Positions 10,644 through 19,677 are shown, numbered from the stretch's first letter. The stretch: 64,000 nt of DNA from an uncultured Ignavibacteriota bacterium (GCA_903884005.1 CAISDA010000078.1:1-64000); one strand, 5' to 3'. The notes: generated by a model from the sequence alone, not told the origin. Made by a program: numbers and translations.

Positions 10644-11225
10644 TCACACTCTCTCCTGCATGATCCATTTAGGGACGGTGGGTGCGCTGTATGCCTCCAT
10701 CTGAGCAAGCACGGAGTCCATAGTGCTGCCGACAAGAAGCATGGCGCGATTGTCCTCTTTCATGAACCCTGCCCGGGCCATGCGGGACACCTGCTCGATG
10801 AGCGGATCGTAATAACCGCCGATGTTCAAGAGCGCAATGGGTTTCGTGTGCAGCCCCAGTTGTCCCCATGTGAGCATCTCGAAGAGTTCGTCCATTGTGC
10901 CGAAACCGCCGGGCAGCGCGATGGCGCCGTCGGAGAGTTCATGCATTGTTACTTTGCGCTCGTGCATCGTTGCGCTTGCGATTAGTTCTGTGAGTCCCTG
11001 GTGCGCGATTTCTTTCGCCATTAAAAAACCGGGCAGCACGCCGATCACTCTGCCGCCCCGGCTGAGCGCGCCGTCGGCAACGGCTCCCATCAATCCGATC
11101 TTCGCGCCGCCGTAGACAACGGTGATGGAGCGCTCGGCGAGCATCTGACCAGCTTCCGTTGCCGTACGGTGAAAGAGCGCGTCTGTTCCACTGCTGGATC
11201 CGCAAAAAATTGTAATGCTGTTCAT
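10644..11225 (-). CDS. LOG-family protein (putative nucleoside-monophosphate phosphoribohydrolase)
   Basis: The 193-residue protein shows a Rossmann-like start (FCGSSSG), the GGAKIGLMG turn and the diagnostic PGGFGTMDE motif (P-G-G-x-G-T-x-x-E) of the LOG family. Members cleave the N-glycosidic bond of nucleoside 5'-monophosphates; plant and bacterial members release cytokinin bases. The length is typical (about 190). It is the last gene of the minus-strand cluster behind radA, guaD and rdgB, all but radA linked to nucleotide turnover. A REP-like element lies between it and rdgB. Confidence 0.9.
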   Translation of the reverse strand: MNSITIFCGSSSGTDALFHRTATEAGQMLAERSITVVYGGAKIGLMGAVADGALSRGGRVIGVLPGFLMAKEIAHQGLTELIASATMHERKVTMHELSDGAIALPGGFGTMDELFEMLTWGQLGLHTKPIALLNIGGYYDPLIEQVSRMARAGFMKEDNRAMLLVGSTMDSVLAQMEAYSAPTVPKWIMQERV

Positions 11226-11245
11226 GGGTATGCTATTTTTTTAAG

Positions 11246-11390
11246 AGGTCAGTCTGTTCGCCTGCCGGCGCATTTTTTTCGCGGAAGTACCTCGCTGCCG
11301 TTGCATTGGCGCGCATGGTGGGCGAGATGTTATCTCGCCCGCTCGAGCGAAGCGGTGCAAGGTTCTGTGAGTTACCAGGGAGTCTGCAAC
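11246..11390 (+). repeat. REP-like double-hairpin element, copy A
   Basis: The copy fills the gap between the LOG gene and rdgB. Its core hairpin at 11320-11340 has arms GGGCGAGAT and ATCTCGCCC around a GTT loop. A second, imperfect stem follows at 11341-11358. Outer segments (CTGTTCGCCTG near 11254, GAAGTACCTCGCTGCCGTT near 11285, TGTGAGTTACCAGGGAG near 11366) recur in other copies. AGTACCTC on the left and GAGTTAC on the right form a short terminal inverted repeat. Confidence 0.75.
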
Positions 11391-11397
11391 AAACGCA

Positions 11398-11985
11398 TCA
11401 CAGGCTCTTCAGCACTGCCACTGCTTTATGAAATGCAGCGGCGCGGTGGCTGAGCGTGTTCTTTTCTTCAAGAGACATTTCCGCGTACGTCTTTGTATGC
11501 CCCTTCGGAACGAAGAGCGGATCGTACCCGAATCCGGTGGTGCCGCGCGCGGCCTCGAGAATGTGACCTTCAACGCACCCCTCGACGGTGCGTTCGATGT
11601 CCTTGCCGACGATCGCCACGACGGTGCGGAAGCGCGCACTGCGTCTTCGCGATGGCACTCCTTGTAATGCGGCAAGCATTTTTTGATTGTTATCGGCATA
11701 CGTGGCGTTCTCGCCCGCATACCGCGCAGAGTAGACTCCGGGCTCCAATCTCAAATAATACACTTCGAGGCCGGTGTCGTCGGCAAGCGTGAGCATGCCC
11801 GTTGCGGCAAAGGCTTCGCGCGCTTTTTTCAGCGCGTTGCCTTCGAGCGTCGGCTGGTCTTCAATTGTGGCCGGTGCGCCCGATACGTCATCGAGGTCCT
11901 TGGTGTCGTACGATTCGTTCGCAAGGAGGTGGGCGATCTCTTCTTTTTTATGCCGGTTGTGCGTTGCGATGAGGAGCTGTTTCAT
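11398..11985 (-). CDS. rdgB: XTP/dITP diphosphatase (RdgB/HAM1 family)
   Basis: This non-canonical purine NTP pyrophosphatase removes dITP and XTP from the nucleotide pool. The sequence begins with the family hallmark LLIATHNRHKKEEI, then shows the TLADDTGLEV substrate-loop motif, SARYAGENATYADN, and the late GTTGFGYDPLFVP and HRAAA motifs. At 195 residues it has the family length. I place the start at 11985 (MKQLL); an ATG at 12000 would add five residues. The gap to the upstream deaminase gene is only 28 bases, so the two are probably co-transcribed. Confidence 0.93.
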   Translation of the reverse strand: MKQLLIATHNRHKKEEIAHLLANESYDTKDLDDVSGAPATIEDQPTLEGNALKKAREAFAATGMLTLADDTGLEVYYLRLEPGVYSARYAGENATYADNNQKMLAALQGVPSRRRSARFRTVVAIVGKDIERTVEGCVEGHILEAARGTTGFGYDPLFVPKGHTKTYAEMSLEEKNTLSHRAAAFHKAVAVLKSL

Positions 11986-12013
11986 ACTGTGCGCGGTCAT
12001 GTGTGAGTGACGA

Positions 12014-12484
12014 TCAATAGTGTGTCTTGTCTGTTTTGTGTTTCCACGAGTCGAATGTTGCGAGCGCTTCGTCGCGCATCAATTGATCCATCGGAATCGC
12101 CCTCCGCTCGATCGGGAGCACCAGTTCGTCGTAAATAAAAGCGTCGTCGAATCCAATGGCCTTAGCATCGGCGCGCGTGTTGGCGTAATAAATTCTGTCG
12201 GGACGCGCCCAATACAGTGCGCCCAGACACATCGGACACGGCTCGCACGTGGTATAGACGATGCAGCCGGTCAACTGGAATGTGCCAAGCACGCGGCATG
12301 CTTCGCGGATGGCGACGATCTCGGCATGCGCCGTTGGATCGTTTTCTGCCGTCACGTGATTGGCCCCGCGGGCGATGATGGCGCCGTCCTTCACTACAAC
12401 GGCGGCAAAGGGCCCGCCGTTCCCGTCTTCTATGTTGTGCTGTGAAAGGGCGATTGCCTCGCCCATAATTTCGTTGTGTGTCAT
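12014..12484 (-). CDS. guaD: Guanine deaminase, GuaD-type cytidine-deaminase fold
   Basis: The 156-residue frame from the ATG at 12484 matches the length and motif pattern of Bacillus GuaD. Zinc ligands are His53 and the pair Cys80/Cys83 (HAE and TTCEPCPMCLGA), with Glu55 as proton shuttle. The C-terminal FDDAFIYDEL and ending W-K-H...-Y are typical of this type and distinguish it from tRNA adenosine deaminase TadA. It should convert guanine to xanthine and ammonia. The frame is open upstream to 12598, but that extension has no family similarity, and GGAGAG precedes the chosen start. Confidence 0.85.
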   Translation of the reverse strand: MTHNEIMGEAIALSQHNIEDGNGGPFAAVVVKDGAIIARGANHVTAENDPTAHAEIVAIREACRVLGTFQLTGCIVYTTCEPCPMCLGALYWARPDRIYYANTRADAKAIGFDDAFIYDELVLPIERRAIPMDQLMRDEALATFDSWKHKTDKTHY

Positions 12485-12660
12485 ATGCAATGCAGCTCTC
12501 CGATAAAATTTTGTGTCATGATTCGATGAATATGTCCCGGGTGTTGCCGCTCTGGGGCATCGCCAGGGTCCGATCGTTTTCAATTCTGGTTTGCTCAATA
12601 CCAGTGAATGTCTTGGTGCTGTGACGCGCGCGGGACGGTCTCCGGCGCCGGCTGCTGTGC

Positions 12661-14019
12661 CTACGGCAGCAGTTCGCTGATTGCCTGTGCAATTGTGTCT
12701 ACACCCACCACGCGGTTTCCATTCGTGCCTTGAAATTTTTTGACGTTGTTCTTCGGCACAACGATCTTCGTGAATCCGAGCTTGACGGCTTCCTGTATGC
12801 GCCTGTCGCAGTGCGCAATGGTGCGTATCTCGCCGCCGAGCCCGATCTCGCCGATCGCGACCGAATGCGAATCGATCGACGTGTCGCGCAGCGACGAGAC
12901 GATGGACATGGCGATGCCCAGGTCCGCGCCAGGATCGTCGATCTTGATGCCGCCGGCAATGTTCACGAACACGTCGAAGGTGCCGATGTTCACGCCGACG
13001 CGTTTATCCAGCACGGCCAGGAGCATGGAGAGCCGCCGGTAATCGAATCCGGTGGCGCTGCGCTGCGGCATGCCGTAGCTTGTAGTGGTCACGAGCGCCT
13101 GCACTTCGATCAGGAGCGGACGGCTGCCTTCCATTGTGGCGACAATGGACGATCCGGATGTGCCGATGGAGCGTTCCGACAAAAATACTTCGGACGGATT
13201 TTTCACTTCCTGCAGGCCCGTATCGTGCATTTCAAAAATGCCGATCTCGTTCGTGGATCCGAACCGGTTCTTGATCCCGCGCAGAATTCTGTACGCGTAG
13301 TGCCGTTCGCCTTCGAACTGCAGCACCGTGTCGACCATGTGCTCGATCACGCGGGGGCCGGCGATGACGCCTTCTTTCGTCACATGCCCGATGAGTATGA
13401 TCGGCACATGGATCGTCTTTGCCAGGCGTGTCAGGAGGGCCGAGCATTCCCGCACCTGGCCCACGCTGCCGGGAGCACTCTCGAGATTCGGATTGTAGAG
13501 CGTCTGTATCGAATCGACGATGACGAGATCGGGCTTTGCCTGTTCGATGACGTCGGCGATGACGCCCAGATTCGTTTCCGCCAGCAGCTGCACTGAATCC
13601 GACGAAGGGCCGAGACGTTCGGCTCTCAGTTTGACCTGACGGGGCGATTCCTCTCCCGTTACATAGAGGACAACCTTATCGCGCAGATGCAGCGCCACCT
13701 GAAGCATGAGCGTCGATTTGCCGATGCCCGGGTCGCCGCCCAAAAGTATCACCGAGCCGGACACGATGCCGCCCCCCAAGACGCGGTCAAATTCTTCGAT
13801 GCCGGTGCGGAAGCGCACGTCGTTCGTGGCGCTGATCTCGCGCAGGGGCGTTGGTTTGATCTTGCCCGGAGCGCTGCTGTGCGAATGAGATACTTTTGCA
13901 GGGGAAGGCGCCTCTTCAACGAATGTGTTCCACTCGTTGCAGTTCGTGCATTTCCCCGTCCAGCGCGGCGACACGTAGCCGCACGACTGGCAGACATATT
14001 TGGAAAGTTGTTTTGCCAC
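12661..14019 (-). CDS. radA: DNA repair protein RadA (Sms)
   Basis: The 452-residue protein has every RadA landmark: an N-terminal C4 zinc finger (Cys10, Cys13, Cys24, Cys27), a Walker A motif GGDPGIGKST near residue 95, the RadA-specific KNRFG motif near residue 250, and a C-terminal Lon-protease-like domain (ATGFDYRR to the end). It is an ATP-dependent helicase-like factor that extends branches during homologous recombination. It heads the minus-strand cluster. A 176-base gap separates it from guaD. Confidence 0.97.
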   Translation of the reverse strand: MAKQLSKYVCQSCGYVSPRWTGKCTNCNEWNTFVEEAPSPAKVSHSHSSAPGKIKPTPLREISATNDVRFRTGIEEFDRVLGGGIVSGSVILLGGDPGIGKSTLMLQVALHLRDKVVLYVTGEESPRQVKLRAERLGPSSDSVQLLAETNLGVIADVIEQAKPDLVIVDSIQTLYNPNLESAPGSVGQVRECSALLTRLAKTIHVPIILIGHVTKEGVIAGPRVIEHMVDTVLQFEGERHYAYRILRGIKNRFGSTNEIGIFEMHDTGLQEVKNPSEVFLSERSIGTSGSSIVATMEGSRPLLIEVQALVTTTSYGMPQRSATGFDYRRLSMLLAVLDKRVGVNIGTFDVFVNIAGGIKIDDPGADLGIAMSIVSSLRDTSIDSHSVAIGEIGLGGEIRTIAHCDRRIQEAVKLGFTKIVVPKNNVKKFQGTNGNRVVGVDTIAQAISELLP

Positions 14020-14040
14020 GCCATCCCTTCTGTATTATAA

Positions 14041-14240
14041 CCGCAGTCTGTCCGCCTGCGGCGAACGTTTTTCTCGAAAGTACCTCGCTGCCGTTACATC
14101 GGTGCGATGTAGGGCGAGATGTTATCTCGCCCGCTCGAGCGAAGCGGTACAAGTTTTTCGGTATAGTTACTGAAGAGCGCAGTTTGTTCGCCTGCGGCAC
14201 TATTGCCGTGCCGGAATGTCAGTTGTGAGGCAGGTACCTC
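14041..14240 (+). repeat. REP-like double-hairpin element, copy B, with a second partial left end
   Basis: The copy lies between the divergent radA and mutS genes. The core hairpin is at 14112-14132 (arms GGGCGAGAT and ATCTCGCCC, loop GTT), followed by the second stem region at 14133-14150. The left part carries CTCGAAAGTACCTCGCTGCCG. Around 14177-14240 the left-end segment (CAGTTTGTTCGCCTGCGGC) occurs again in decayed form, so a second partial copy follows directly. Confidence 0.7.
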
Positions 14241-14283
14241 AACCAAATATAAAAAAATCGGTGATAAGATACATCGTTCCGCG

Positions 14284-14314
14284 TTGCACAACCCTCGTTT
14301 TTTTTTTGTATAAT
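14284..14314 (+). promoter_or_regulatory. Weak candidate promoter of mutS
   Basis: A perfect TATAAT is at 14309-14314. The best -35 match is TTGCAC at 14284-14289, which leaves a long 19-base spacer made largely of a T-run. It is placed about 40 bases before the chosen mutS start. Confidence 0.3.
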
Positions 14315-14353
14315 GATGGTGCATGCAGCTTTGTCCCTCATCCCATACACAGA

Positions 14354-17011
14354 ATGGAACCGTACGCGCGTATGTCTACTCCCTTAATGCAGCAGTATCA
14401 TCAGGTGAAGGCAAAATATCCCGATACGCTACTCTTGTTTCGCATGGGAGACTTTTTCGAAACCTTCGAAGAGGACGCCAAGATCACTGCGCGCGTCCTG
14501 GGCATTACGCTGACCCGGCGCGGTGCGGGATCTGCGGGAGAAATACCGCTGGCCGGCTTTCCCCATCATGCGCTGGAGACCTACCTGCCGAAACTTTTAA
14601 AAGCCGGCCTCCGCGTGGCGGTGTGCGAACAGATCGAAGATCCGAAACTCGCGCAGGGCATCGTCAAGCGCGACGTCGTCGAAGTGGTCACACCGGGCGT
14701 GGCATTCTCCGATAAGATACTGGACCAGAAACAAAACAATTATCTCGTGGGCATTGCGCTTCCGTCGGCGATCGCCGTGGGCGCGGACACGGTGGGATTT
14801 TCCTACGTCGATATTTCGACCGGCGAATTCGGCGTGACAGAACTCACGATGCGCGAACTGCTGGACCAGGTGGTCTCGTTCAATCCCGCCGAGATCGTTG
14901 TGGAGAAACGCGACAAGGACTCGCTGCGCGAACTGCTTGCCCCCGTCACGAAGGCGATGGTGACGACGGTGGACGACTGGGTGTTTCAGTACGATTACGG
15001 ATATGAAACGATGCTCCGTCATTTTAAGACGCAGTCCCTGAAGGGATTCGGCATCGACGACATGAGCATCGGCATCATGGCCGCGGGCGCGGTGATGCAC
15101 TATCTGAACGACACGCAAAAGGCGAATCTCGCGCATATACAGAAAATAGTCCCGTATGCCACATCGGATACGATCGTGCTGGATACGGCGACAAAGCGGA
15201 ACCTCGAAATCATTTCCTCCTTCGGCGGCACTGCCGAGGGAACATTGTTCTCGGTCATCGACCGGACCAGCACCCCGATGGGCGCGCGTCTGCTGAAAAA
15301 ATGGATCTCGCAGCCGCTCAAAAAACTTCCTGAGATCACCTGGCGCCTGGACGGCGTCTCGACGCTCGTGGCGCAGAGTGCAACGCGCACCGATCTTGCC
15401 GCGGAGCTGTCAGCGATCGGCGATATGGAGCGGCTCATCGCCAAGATCGCCACCGGCAGGGCCAATCCGCGCGAAATGCTGGCGCTCAAGTCCATCCTCC
15501 AGCGGCTGCCTGCGGTGAAAGCCATCATTGGAGCGTGCCTCGACCGGTTCGGTACCGCCGGCTTCTACGCGACGCTCTCAGAGATCGACTCGCAGCTTGC
15601 TCCCATCGACGAGCTCGTCAGTGCGATCGAGGCCGCAATCGCAGACGATCCACCGGCAAAACTGGACGACGGGGGCGTGATACGCACGGGATACAATGCG
15701 GAGCTGGATGAGATCCGCATGCTGTCGTTCAGCGGGAAGGAATGGATCGCGAATCTTCAGAAAAAGGAACGGGAACGGACCGGCATCTCGTCACTCAAGA
15801 TCGGATTTAACAATGTCTTCGGCTATTACATCGAGATCACGCATACGAACAAGGACAAGGTCCCGTCCGAGTACATACGCAAACAGACGATGACGAACGC
15901 CGAACGTTTCATCACCCCCGAGCTGAAAGAATATGAAGACAAGGTGCTCAACGCCGAAGAAAAAATATTGGCGCTCGAGACGACGCTCTTCAACGAACTG
16001 CGGGCGTACGCCGCTCGCCATGCGGCGCAGATACAGCATAACGCGCGGTGGATCGCCGCGCTCGACTGCCTCGTGTCTCTTGCCCGCACGGCCGAAGAAC
16101 AGAAGTATGTGCGGCCCGAGGTGAACGAGGGCACCATCCTCAGCATCGAAGCCGGGCGTCACCCGGTGATCGAAACGCTGCTGCCGATCGGCGAAGCATA
16201 CATTCCGAATTCGGTCGTGCTCGATACTGCCGAGGAACAGATATTGATCATTACCGGCCCGAATATGAGCGGCAAGTCGTCCTTCCTCCGTCAGGTCGGA
16301 TTGATCGTGCTGCTGGCGCAGGCAGGAAGCTTCGTCCCCGCCCGAAAAGCGGTTGTGGGAATGGTGGACAATATTTTCACGCGCGTGGGCGCAAGCGACA
16401 ACATCTCGAGCGGAGAAAGCACGTTCCTTGTTGAAATGCATGAGGCTGCCAATATTGTGAACCGCGCCACCAAGAGAAGCCTCATCCTGCTCGACGAGGT
16501 CGGCCGCGGCACGAGCACGTTCGACGGCATCAGCATCGCGTGGGCGCTCACGGAGCATCTTCACGAGCACATCGGTGCGCGCACGCTGTTCGCCACGCAC
16601 TATCACGAGCTGAACGAGCTTGCCGCGCAGCTGCCGCGCATCAACAATTATAAAGTGGACGTGCGCGAGTACGGCGATAAGGTCGTCTTCCTCCATACCG
16701 TCACGCCGGGCACGGCCGATCACTCGTACGGCATACAGGTCGCGATGATGGCGGGCCTTCCCAAGACGTTGACCGACCGCGCGAAAACCATCCTGCGCAA
16801 TCTCGAGAGCACGCAGCTCACGCCGCACAAGGAAGGGAAGGCCGAAGGACGTACCGTGAAGCGCCCGATCGCCTCCGCACCCACGCCGCAGATCACCATG
16901 TTCGAATTGAAGGACGATGAGATGCGGTCGATCATGAAGAAGCTCGATATCAACGCCATGACGCCGATGGAGGCACTGAAACTCCTGGCGAAACTGAAAG
17001 AGCAATTGTAA
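14354..17011 (+). CDS. mutS: DNA mismatch repair protein MutS
   Basis: The 885-residue protein recognises mismatches and starts methyl-independent or methyl-directed repair with MutL. The N-terminal mismatch-binding motif GDFFETFEEDA carries the conserved Phe-x-Glu element (about residue 36). Downstream come connector and lever domains, then the ATPase: Walker A GPNMSGKSSF, the LLDEVGRGTST Walker B/signature region, and FATHYHEL. A C-terminal tail typical of MutS1 follows. The start at 14354 or at 14372 are both plausible; the frame is open to 14216 but the extra residues overlap the promoter and repeat region. Confidence 0.97.
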   Translation: MEPYARMSTPLMQQYHQVKAKYPDTLLLFRMGDFFETFEEDAKITARVLGITLTRRGAGSAGEIPLAGFPHHALETYLPKLLKAGLRVAVCEQIEDPKLAQGIVKRDVVEVVTPGVAFSDKILDQKQNNYLVGIALPSAIAVGADTVGFSYVDISTGEFGVTELTMRELLDQVVSFNPAEIVVEKRDKDSLRELLAPVTKAMVTTVDDWVFQYDYGYETMLRHFKTQSLKGFGIDDMSIGIMAAGAVMHYLNDTQKANLAHIQKIVPYATSDTIVLDTATKRNLEIISSFGGTAEGTLFSVIDRTSTPMGARLLKKWISQPLKKLPEITWRLDGVSTLVAQSATRTDLAAELSAIGDMERLIAKIATGRANPREMLALKSILQRLPAVKAIIGACLDRFGTAGFYATLSEIDSQLAPIDELVSAIEAAIADDPPAKLDDGGVIRTGYNAELDEIRMLSFSGKEWIANLQKKERERTGISSLKIGFNNVFGYYIEITHTNKDKVPSEYIRKQTMTNAERFITPELKEYEDKVLNAEEKILALETTLFNELRAYAARHAAQIQHNARWIAALDCLVSLARTAEEQKYVRPEVNEGTILSIEAGRHPVIETLLPIGEAYIPNSVVLDTAEEQILIITGPNMSGKSSFLRQVGLIVLLAQAGSFVPARKAVVGMVDNIFTRVGASDNISSGESTFLVEMHEAANIVNRATKRSLILLDEVGRGTSTFDGISIAWALTEHLHEHIGARTLFATHYHELNELAAQLPRINNYKVDVREYGDKVVFLHTVTPGTADHSYGIQVAMMAGLPKTLTDRAKTILRNLESTQLTPHKEGKAEGRTVKRPIASAPTPQITMFELKDDEMRSIMKKLDINAMTPMEALKLLAKLKEQL

Positions 17012-17023
17012 CATAGATATAGT

Positions 17024-17120
17024 TTTTGTAGGGCGAGATGGTATCTCGCCCCGCTGATCATAAACGAATCTGCGTAAGGCGAGATGGTGTTTCGCCCGCG
17101 CCGCGAAACGGTGTGAGTTG
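17024..17120 (+). repeat. REP-like element, copy C (two tandem partial hairpins)
   Basis: Directly after the mutS stop, 17031-17051 forms a perfect hairpin (arms GGGCGAGAT and ATCTCGCCC, loop GGT). A second, less perfect version lies at 17076-17097, followed by a remnant of the GCACCGC-GAA-GCGGTGC stem. The position suggests that it also serves as the mutS transcript end. Confidence 0.65.
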
Positions 17121-17142
17121 CGATCATTGATACTCTATCGAC

Positions 17143-17634
17143 ATGCCTAAAATTGATTACCCCATGACCCCGGCAGTGCGTCTGCTGCGCGAAAAGAACA
17201 TTGAGTTCACGCCGCATCTCTATGCGTATGAGGAACACGGCGGCACACGGCACTCGGCTGTCTCGCTTGGCGTTGAAGAGCATGCCGTCATCAAGACACT
17301 CGTGATGGAATCGGGACCGAAGTCTCCGCTCATCGTATTGATGCATGGCGACTGCGAAGTATCCACAAAACAACTCGCGCGCATTCTGGGAGTGAAACAG
17401 GTTGTGCCGTGCACCGAGGCTGAGGTCACACGCCTGACCGGATACATGACCGGCGGCTGCAGTCCGTTCGGAACGCGCACGCATATTCCAGTGTACGCCG
17501 AAGCGACGATCTTTTCGCTTCCCACAATTTTCATCAACGGGGGGAAACGGGGCTTCCTTATTGAGATCGATCCGAAAGATATTGCCAACGCAATCACCGT
17601 CACAGAAGTGCACGCCGCTGTCAGTATGACGTGA
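17143..17634 (+). CDS. ybaK: Aminoacyl-tRNA deacylase, YbaK/EbsC family
   Basis: The 163-residue protein belongs to the YbaK/ProX editing-domain family, which hydrolyses mischarged Cys-tRNA(Pro) and related species. It shows the family's substrate-pocket pattern: KTLV, the VSTKQLARILG segment with conserved lysine, the GYMTGGCSPFG motif and the closing FINGGKRGFLIEIDP. Length matches single-domain YbaK. It stands alone between mutS and a small unknown gene, with repeat remnants on both sides. Confidence 0.9.
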   Translation: MPKIDYPMTPAVRLLREKNIEFTPHLYAYEEHGGTRHSAVSLGVEEHAVIKTLVMESGPKSPLIVLMHGDCEVSTKQLARILGVKQVVPCTEAEVTRLTGYMTGGCSPFGTRTHIPVYAEATIFSLPTIFINGGKRGFLIEIDPKDIANAITVTEVHAAVSMT

Positions 17635-17642
17635 GCATCACC

Positions 17643-17663
17643 GGGCGGCATGGTATTTCGCCC
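17643..17663 (+). repeat. REP-like element, copy D (decayed hairpin)
   Basis: GGGCGGCAT...TATTTCGCCC resembles the core hairpin of the dispersed element with several mismatches. It sits just after the ybaK stop. Confidence 0.4.
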
Positions 17664-17704
17664 GCGCGCCCCTCAAGCAGGGGTAAAAAGGATAAACAAC
17701 CGGT

Positions 17705-18043
17705 ATGGCACAGTGGCAAATTGAGATCGAAAATGAAATGGCGCGTGCTGCCGACGCACGAAAAAATCCGCACGAAGGACGGCTGCGCACAAGCGCACGG
17801 CGCATCGCCGGCATAGCACTCGCAGAATATCGCCGTGTCGTGAGAGGCGTGCAGAACCAGGATAGTTTTATCGTACTCCTGGACGAATGCGCGCTCGACC
17901 CCGCGAAGCCGGACAATGTCCGCGACGCCGCACGCCGGCTCGAGACGCGGGTCGGATCGGATTTTTCTTCGCCGGCCACTGATCCCATCGGCGACGCGGA
18001 AATCATCGTCGCGTTTGTGCGTTCGGCCGTACAAAAAAGTTGA
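17705..18043 (+). CDS. Small hypothetical protein
   Basis: A 112-residue, charge-rich soluble protein without signal peptide or membrane segment. AAGGA lies about 12 bases before the ATG. The first half is rich in Ala, Arg and Glu and likely helical. I recognise no family. The codon choice and third-position GC resemble neighbouring genes, which supports it as real. The gap to both neighbours is small and the orientation is the same. Confidence 0.6.
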   Translation: MAQWQIEIENEMARAADARKNPHEGRLRTSARRIAGIALAEYRRVVRGVQNQDSFIVLLDECALDPAKPDNVRDAARRLETRVGSDFSSPATDPIGDAEIIVAFVRSAVQKS

Positions 18044-18067
18044 CGAAGAATATATTTTTCTTATGTT
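18040..18067 (+). promoter_or_regulatory. Candidate promoter of the threonine genes
   Basis: TTGACG at 18040-18045 and TATGTT at 18062-18067 are spaced by 16 bases, and an AAGGAG follows at 18073-18078. The box overlaps the stop codon of the preceding small gene. Confidence 0.35.
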
Positions 18068-18248
18068 ATAGTAAGGAGCTGCTGTTCGTTGTATGCCTCG
18101 AAGTGCCGATCCGTCACACAATTCTGCGGCATTTCGCTTTGTGATGGTATTGTGTTGTTTTCTTTCGGTTCTCCGCATCACCGTTATTCGAGCGAAGGCA
18201 TTCGACACCACCGCATGCTCAGCTATTATTCACCTATCGATAGAGTCA

Positions 18249-19520
18249 ATGATCTCCCTTTTACAATGCATTGCGTGCGGCAAGAAATATTCCCTCTCCG
18301 ATGTCCGCTTCACCTGCGACTGCGGCAGCCTGCTCGACGTTCTCCATGATCTCGATGCTCTAAAAAAGCAATTCGGCATTTCACAGGCGTATTACAGCAC
18401 GAAGCGTGCGAAGATCCAGGGACAGCCCACAGGAGGCGTCTGGCATTTCAAGGAGCTCGTGCTGCCGTCGATCGGCGACGAGGATGTCATTTCGAAACAG
18501 GAAGGCAACACACGTCTCTACCGGAACAAAAAGACCGCCGCCTGGCTCGGACTCGATCACACGAAATTATACTTGAAGCACGAGGGGGAAAATCCCACCG
18601 GCTCGTTCAAGGACCGCGGCATGACCGTTGCCATCACACAGGCAAGGGCGCTTCGCCAGCGGGCGGTGACGTGCGCGTCCACCGGCAACACATCGGCGTC
18701 GCTTGCAGCCTATGCTTCGGAGGCCGGCGTCACCGGGCTTGTGCTGATCCCCAAAGGCAGCGTCGCCATCGGAAAGATCTCACAGGCCCTCGCCTACGGC
18801 ACGAAGACGCTCGTGGTCGACGGGGATTTTGACGACTGCATGAGGCTCATACGCGAAGCGCAGGAGACATTGCAGGCGTATCCGCTCAATTCTATCAATC
18901 CGTTCCGCCTGGAAGGCCAGAAAACCATCATGTGGGAAACGCTGGTGCAGTTGGAATGGCGCGTTCCCGACTGGTTCGTGTTTCCGGGCGGCAATCTCGG
19001 CAACACGAGCGCATTCGGCAAGGCGCTGCACGAGGCATTCGAACTGGGATTGATAGACAAGATGCCGCGTTTCGCGGTGATACAGGCTTCGGGCGCGAGT
19101 CCGTTTTACAAGGCGTATAAAAATAATTTCGCCGGCCTCGTGCCCGAAAAGGCCGACACCATCGCGACCGCCATCAAGATCGGCGATCCGGTGAATTATA
19201 CGAAAGCGGTGCGGTCCATCCGGTGGACCAACGGCGTGGTGGAATCGGTGAGCGATGAGGAAATTCTGGAGGCCAAGGCCCATGTCGACGGATCGGGCAT
19301 CGGCGCAGAGCCCGCCTCGTGCGCAACGGTGGCCGGCATGAAAGTGCTCATCGACGCGGGCGTCATCAGGAAGAACGAAACAGTGGTCGGCATTTTGACC
19401 GGCAATATATTGAAGGATCCCCAGAGCATTGTCGACTATCACATCACGCATAAGGGCGTGCACGCGAATCCGCCTGCCGACATCGACGCATCGATCGACG
19501 AAGTGAAAAAATATTTGTGA
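18249..19520 (+). CDS. thrC: Threonine synthase
   Basis: The 423-residue enzyme makes L-threonine from O-phosphohomoserine with pyridoxal phosphate. It has an N-terminal zinc-ribbon-like pair (C-I-A-C and C-D-C), the PLP-lysine motif GSFKDRGM with Lys121, the STGNTSASLAAYA phosphate-binding segment and VFPGGNLGN. The ATG at 18249 starts exactly before the ribbon. The frame remains open to an ATG at 18093 that has a better ribosome binding site (AAGGAG) but would add 52 odd, partly hydrophobic residues. The last 16 codons are duplicated just downstream of the stop. Homoserine kinase follows, giving a thrC-thrB pair. Confidence 0.95.
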   Translation: MISLLQCIACGKKYSLSDVRFTCDCGSLLDVLHDLDALKKQFGISQAYYSTKRAKIQGQPTGGVWHFKELVLPSIGDEDVISKQEGNTRLYRNKKTAAWLGLDHTKLYLKHEGENPTGSFKDRGMTVAITQARALRQRAVTCASTGNTSASLAAYASEAGVTGLVLIPKGSVAIGKISQALAYGTKTLVVDGDFDDCMRLIREAQETLQAYPLNSINPFRLEGQKTIMWETLVQLEWRVPDWFVFPGGNLGNTSAFGKALHEAFELGLIDKMPRFAVIQASGASPFYKAYKNNFAGLVPEKADTIATAIKIGDPVNYTKAVRSIRWTNGVVESVSDEEILEAKAHVDGSGIGAEPASCATVAGMKVLIDAGVIRKNETVVGILTGNILKDPQSIVDYHITHKGVHANPPADIDASIDEVKKYL

Positions 19521-19677
19521 AGCACGCAATGATGACAGGCAAAAAATTCCGGCTCCGCCTCATGAACCGGTGCGCGGCCGACAATGACGTATCGATCAGC
19601 GATACGAAGAACTATTTGTGAAAGACACGATGATCACCGTACGAATTCCCTGCTCAACCTCAAACATCGGCCCCGGA
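19476..19677 (+). repeat. Diverged 101-bp tandem duplication across the thrC-thrB junction
   Basis: Unit 1 (19476-19576) holds the thrC 3' end plus what looks like a decayed thrB start; unit 2 (19577-19677) repeats this and contains the real thrB start. The GCCGAC, ATATTTGTGA/CTATTTGTGA and ATGAT landmarks are all offset by exactly 101 bases. In the thrC frame the tails read DIDASIDEVKKYL-stop and DNDVSISDTKNYL-stop. Confidence 0.65.

Noticed and set aside
12014-12484. tRNA-specific adenosine deaminase TadA
   Set aside because: The FDDAFIYDEL segment and the 156-residue length with aromatic C-terminus match the GuaD guanine deaminase type better.
15791-17014. 407-residue minus-strand open frame inside mutS
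   Set aside because: It lies antisense to the conserved MutS ATPase region; high GC at third positions explains the long antisense frame.
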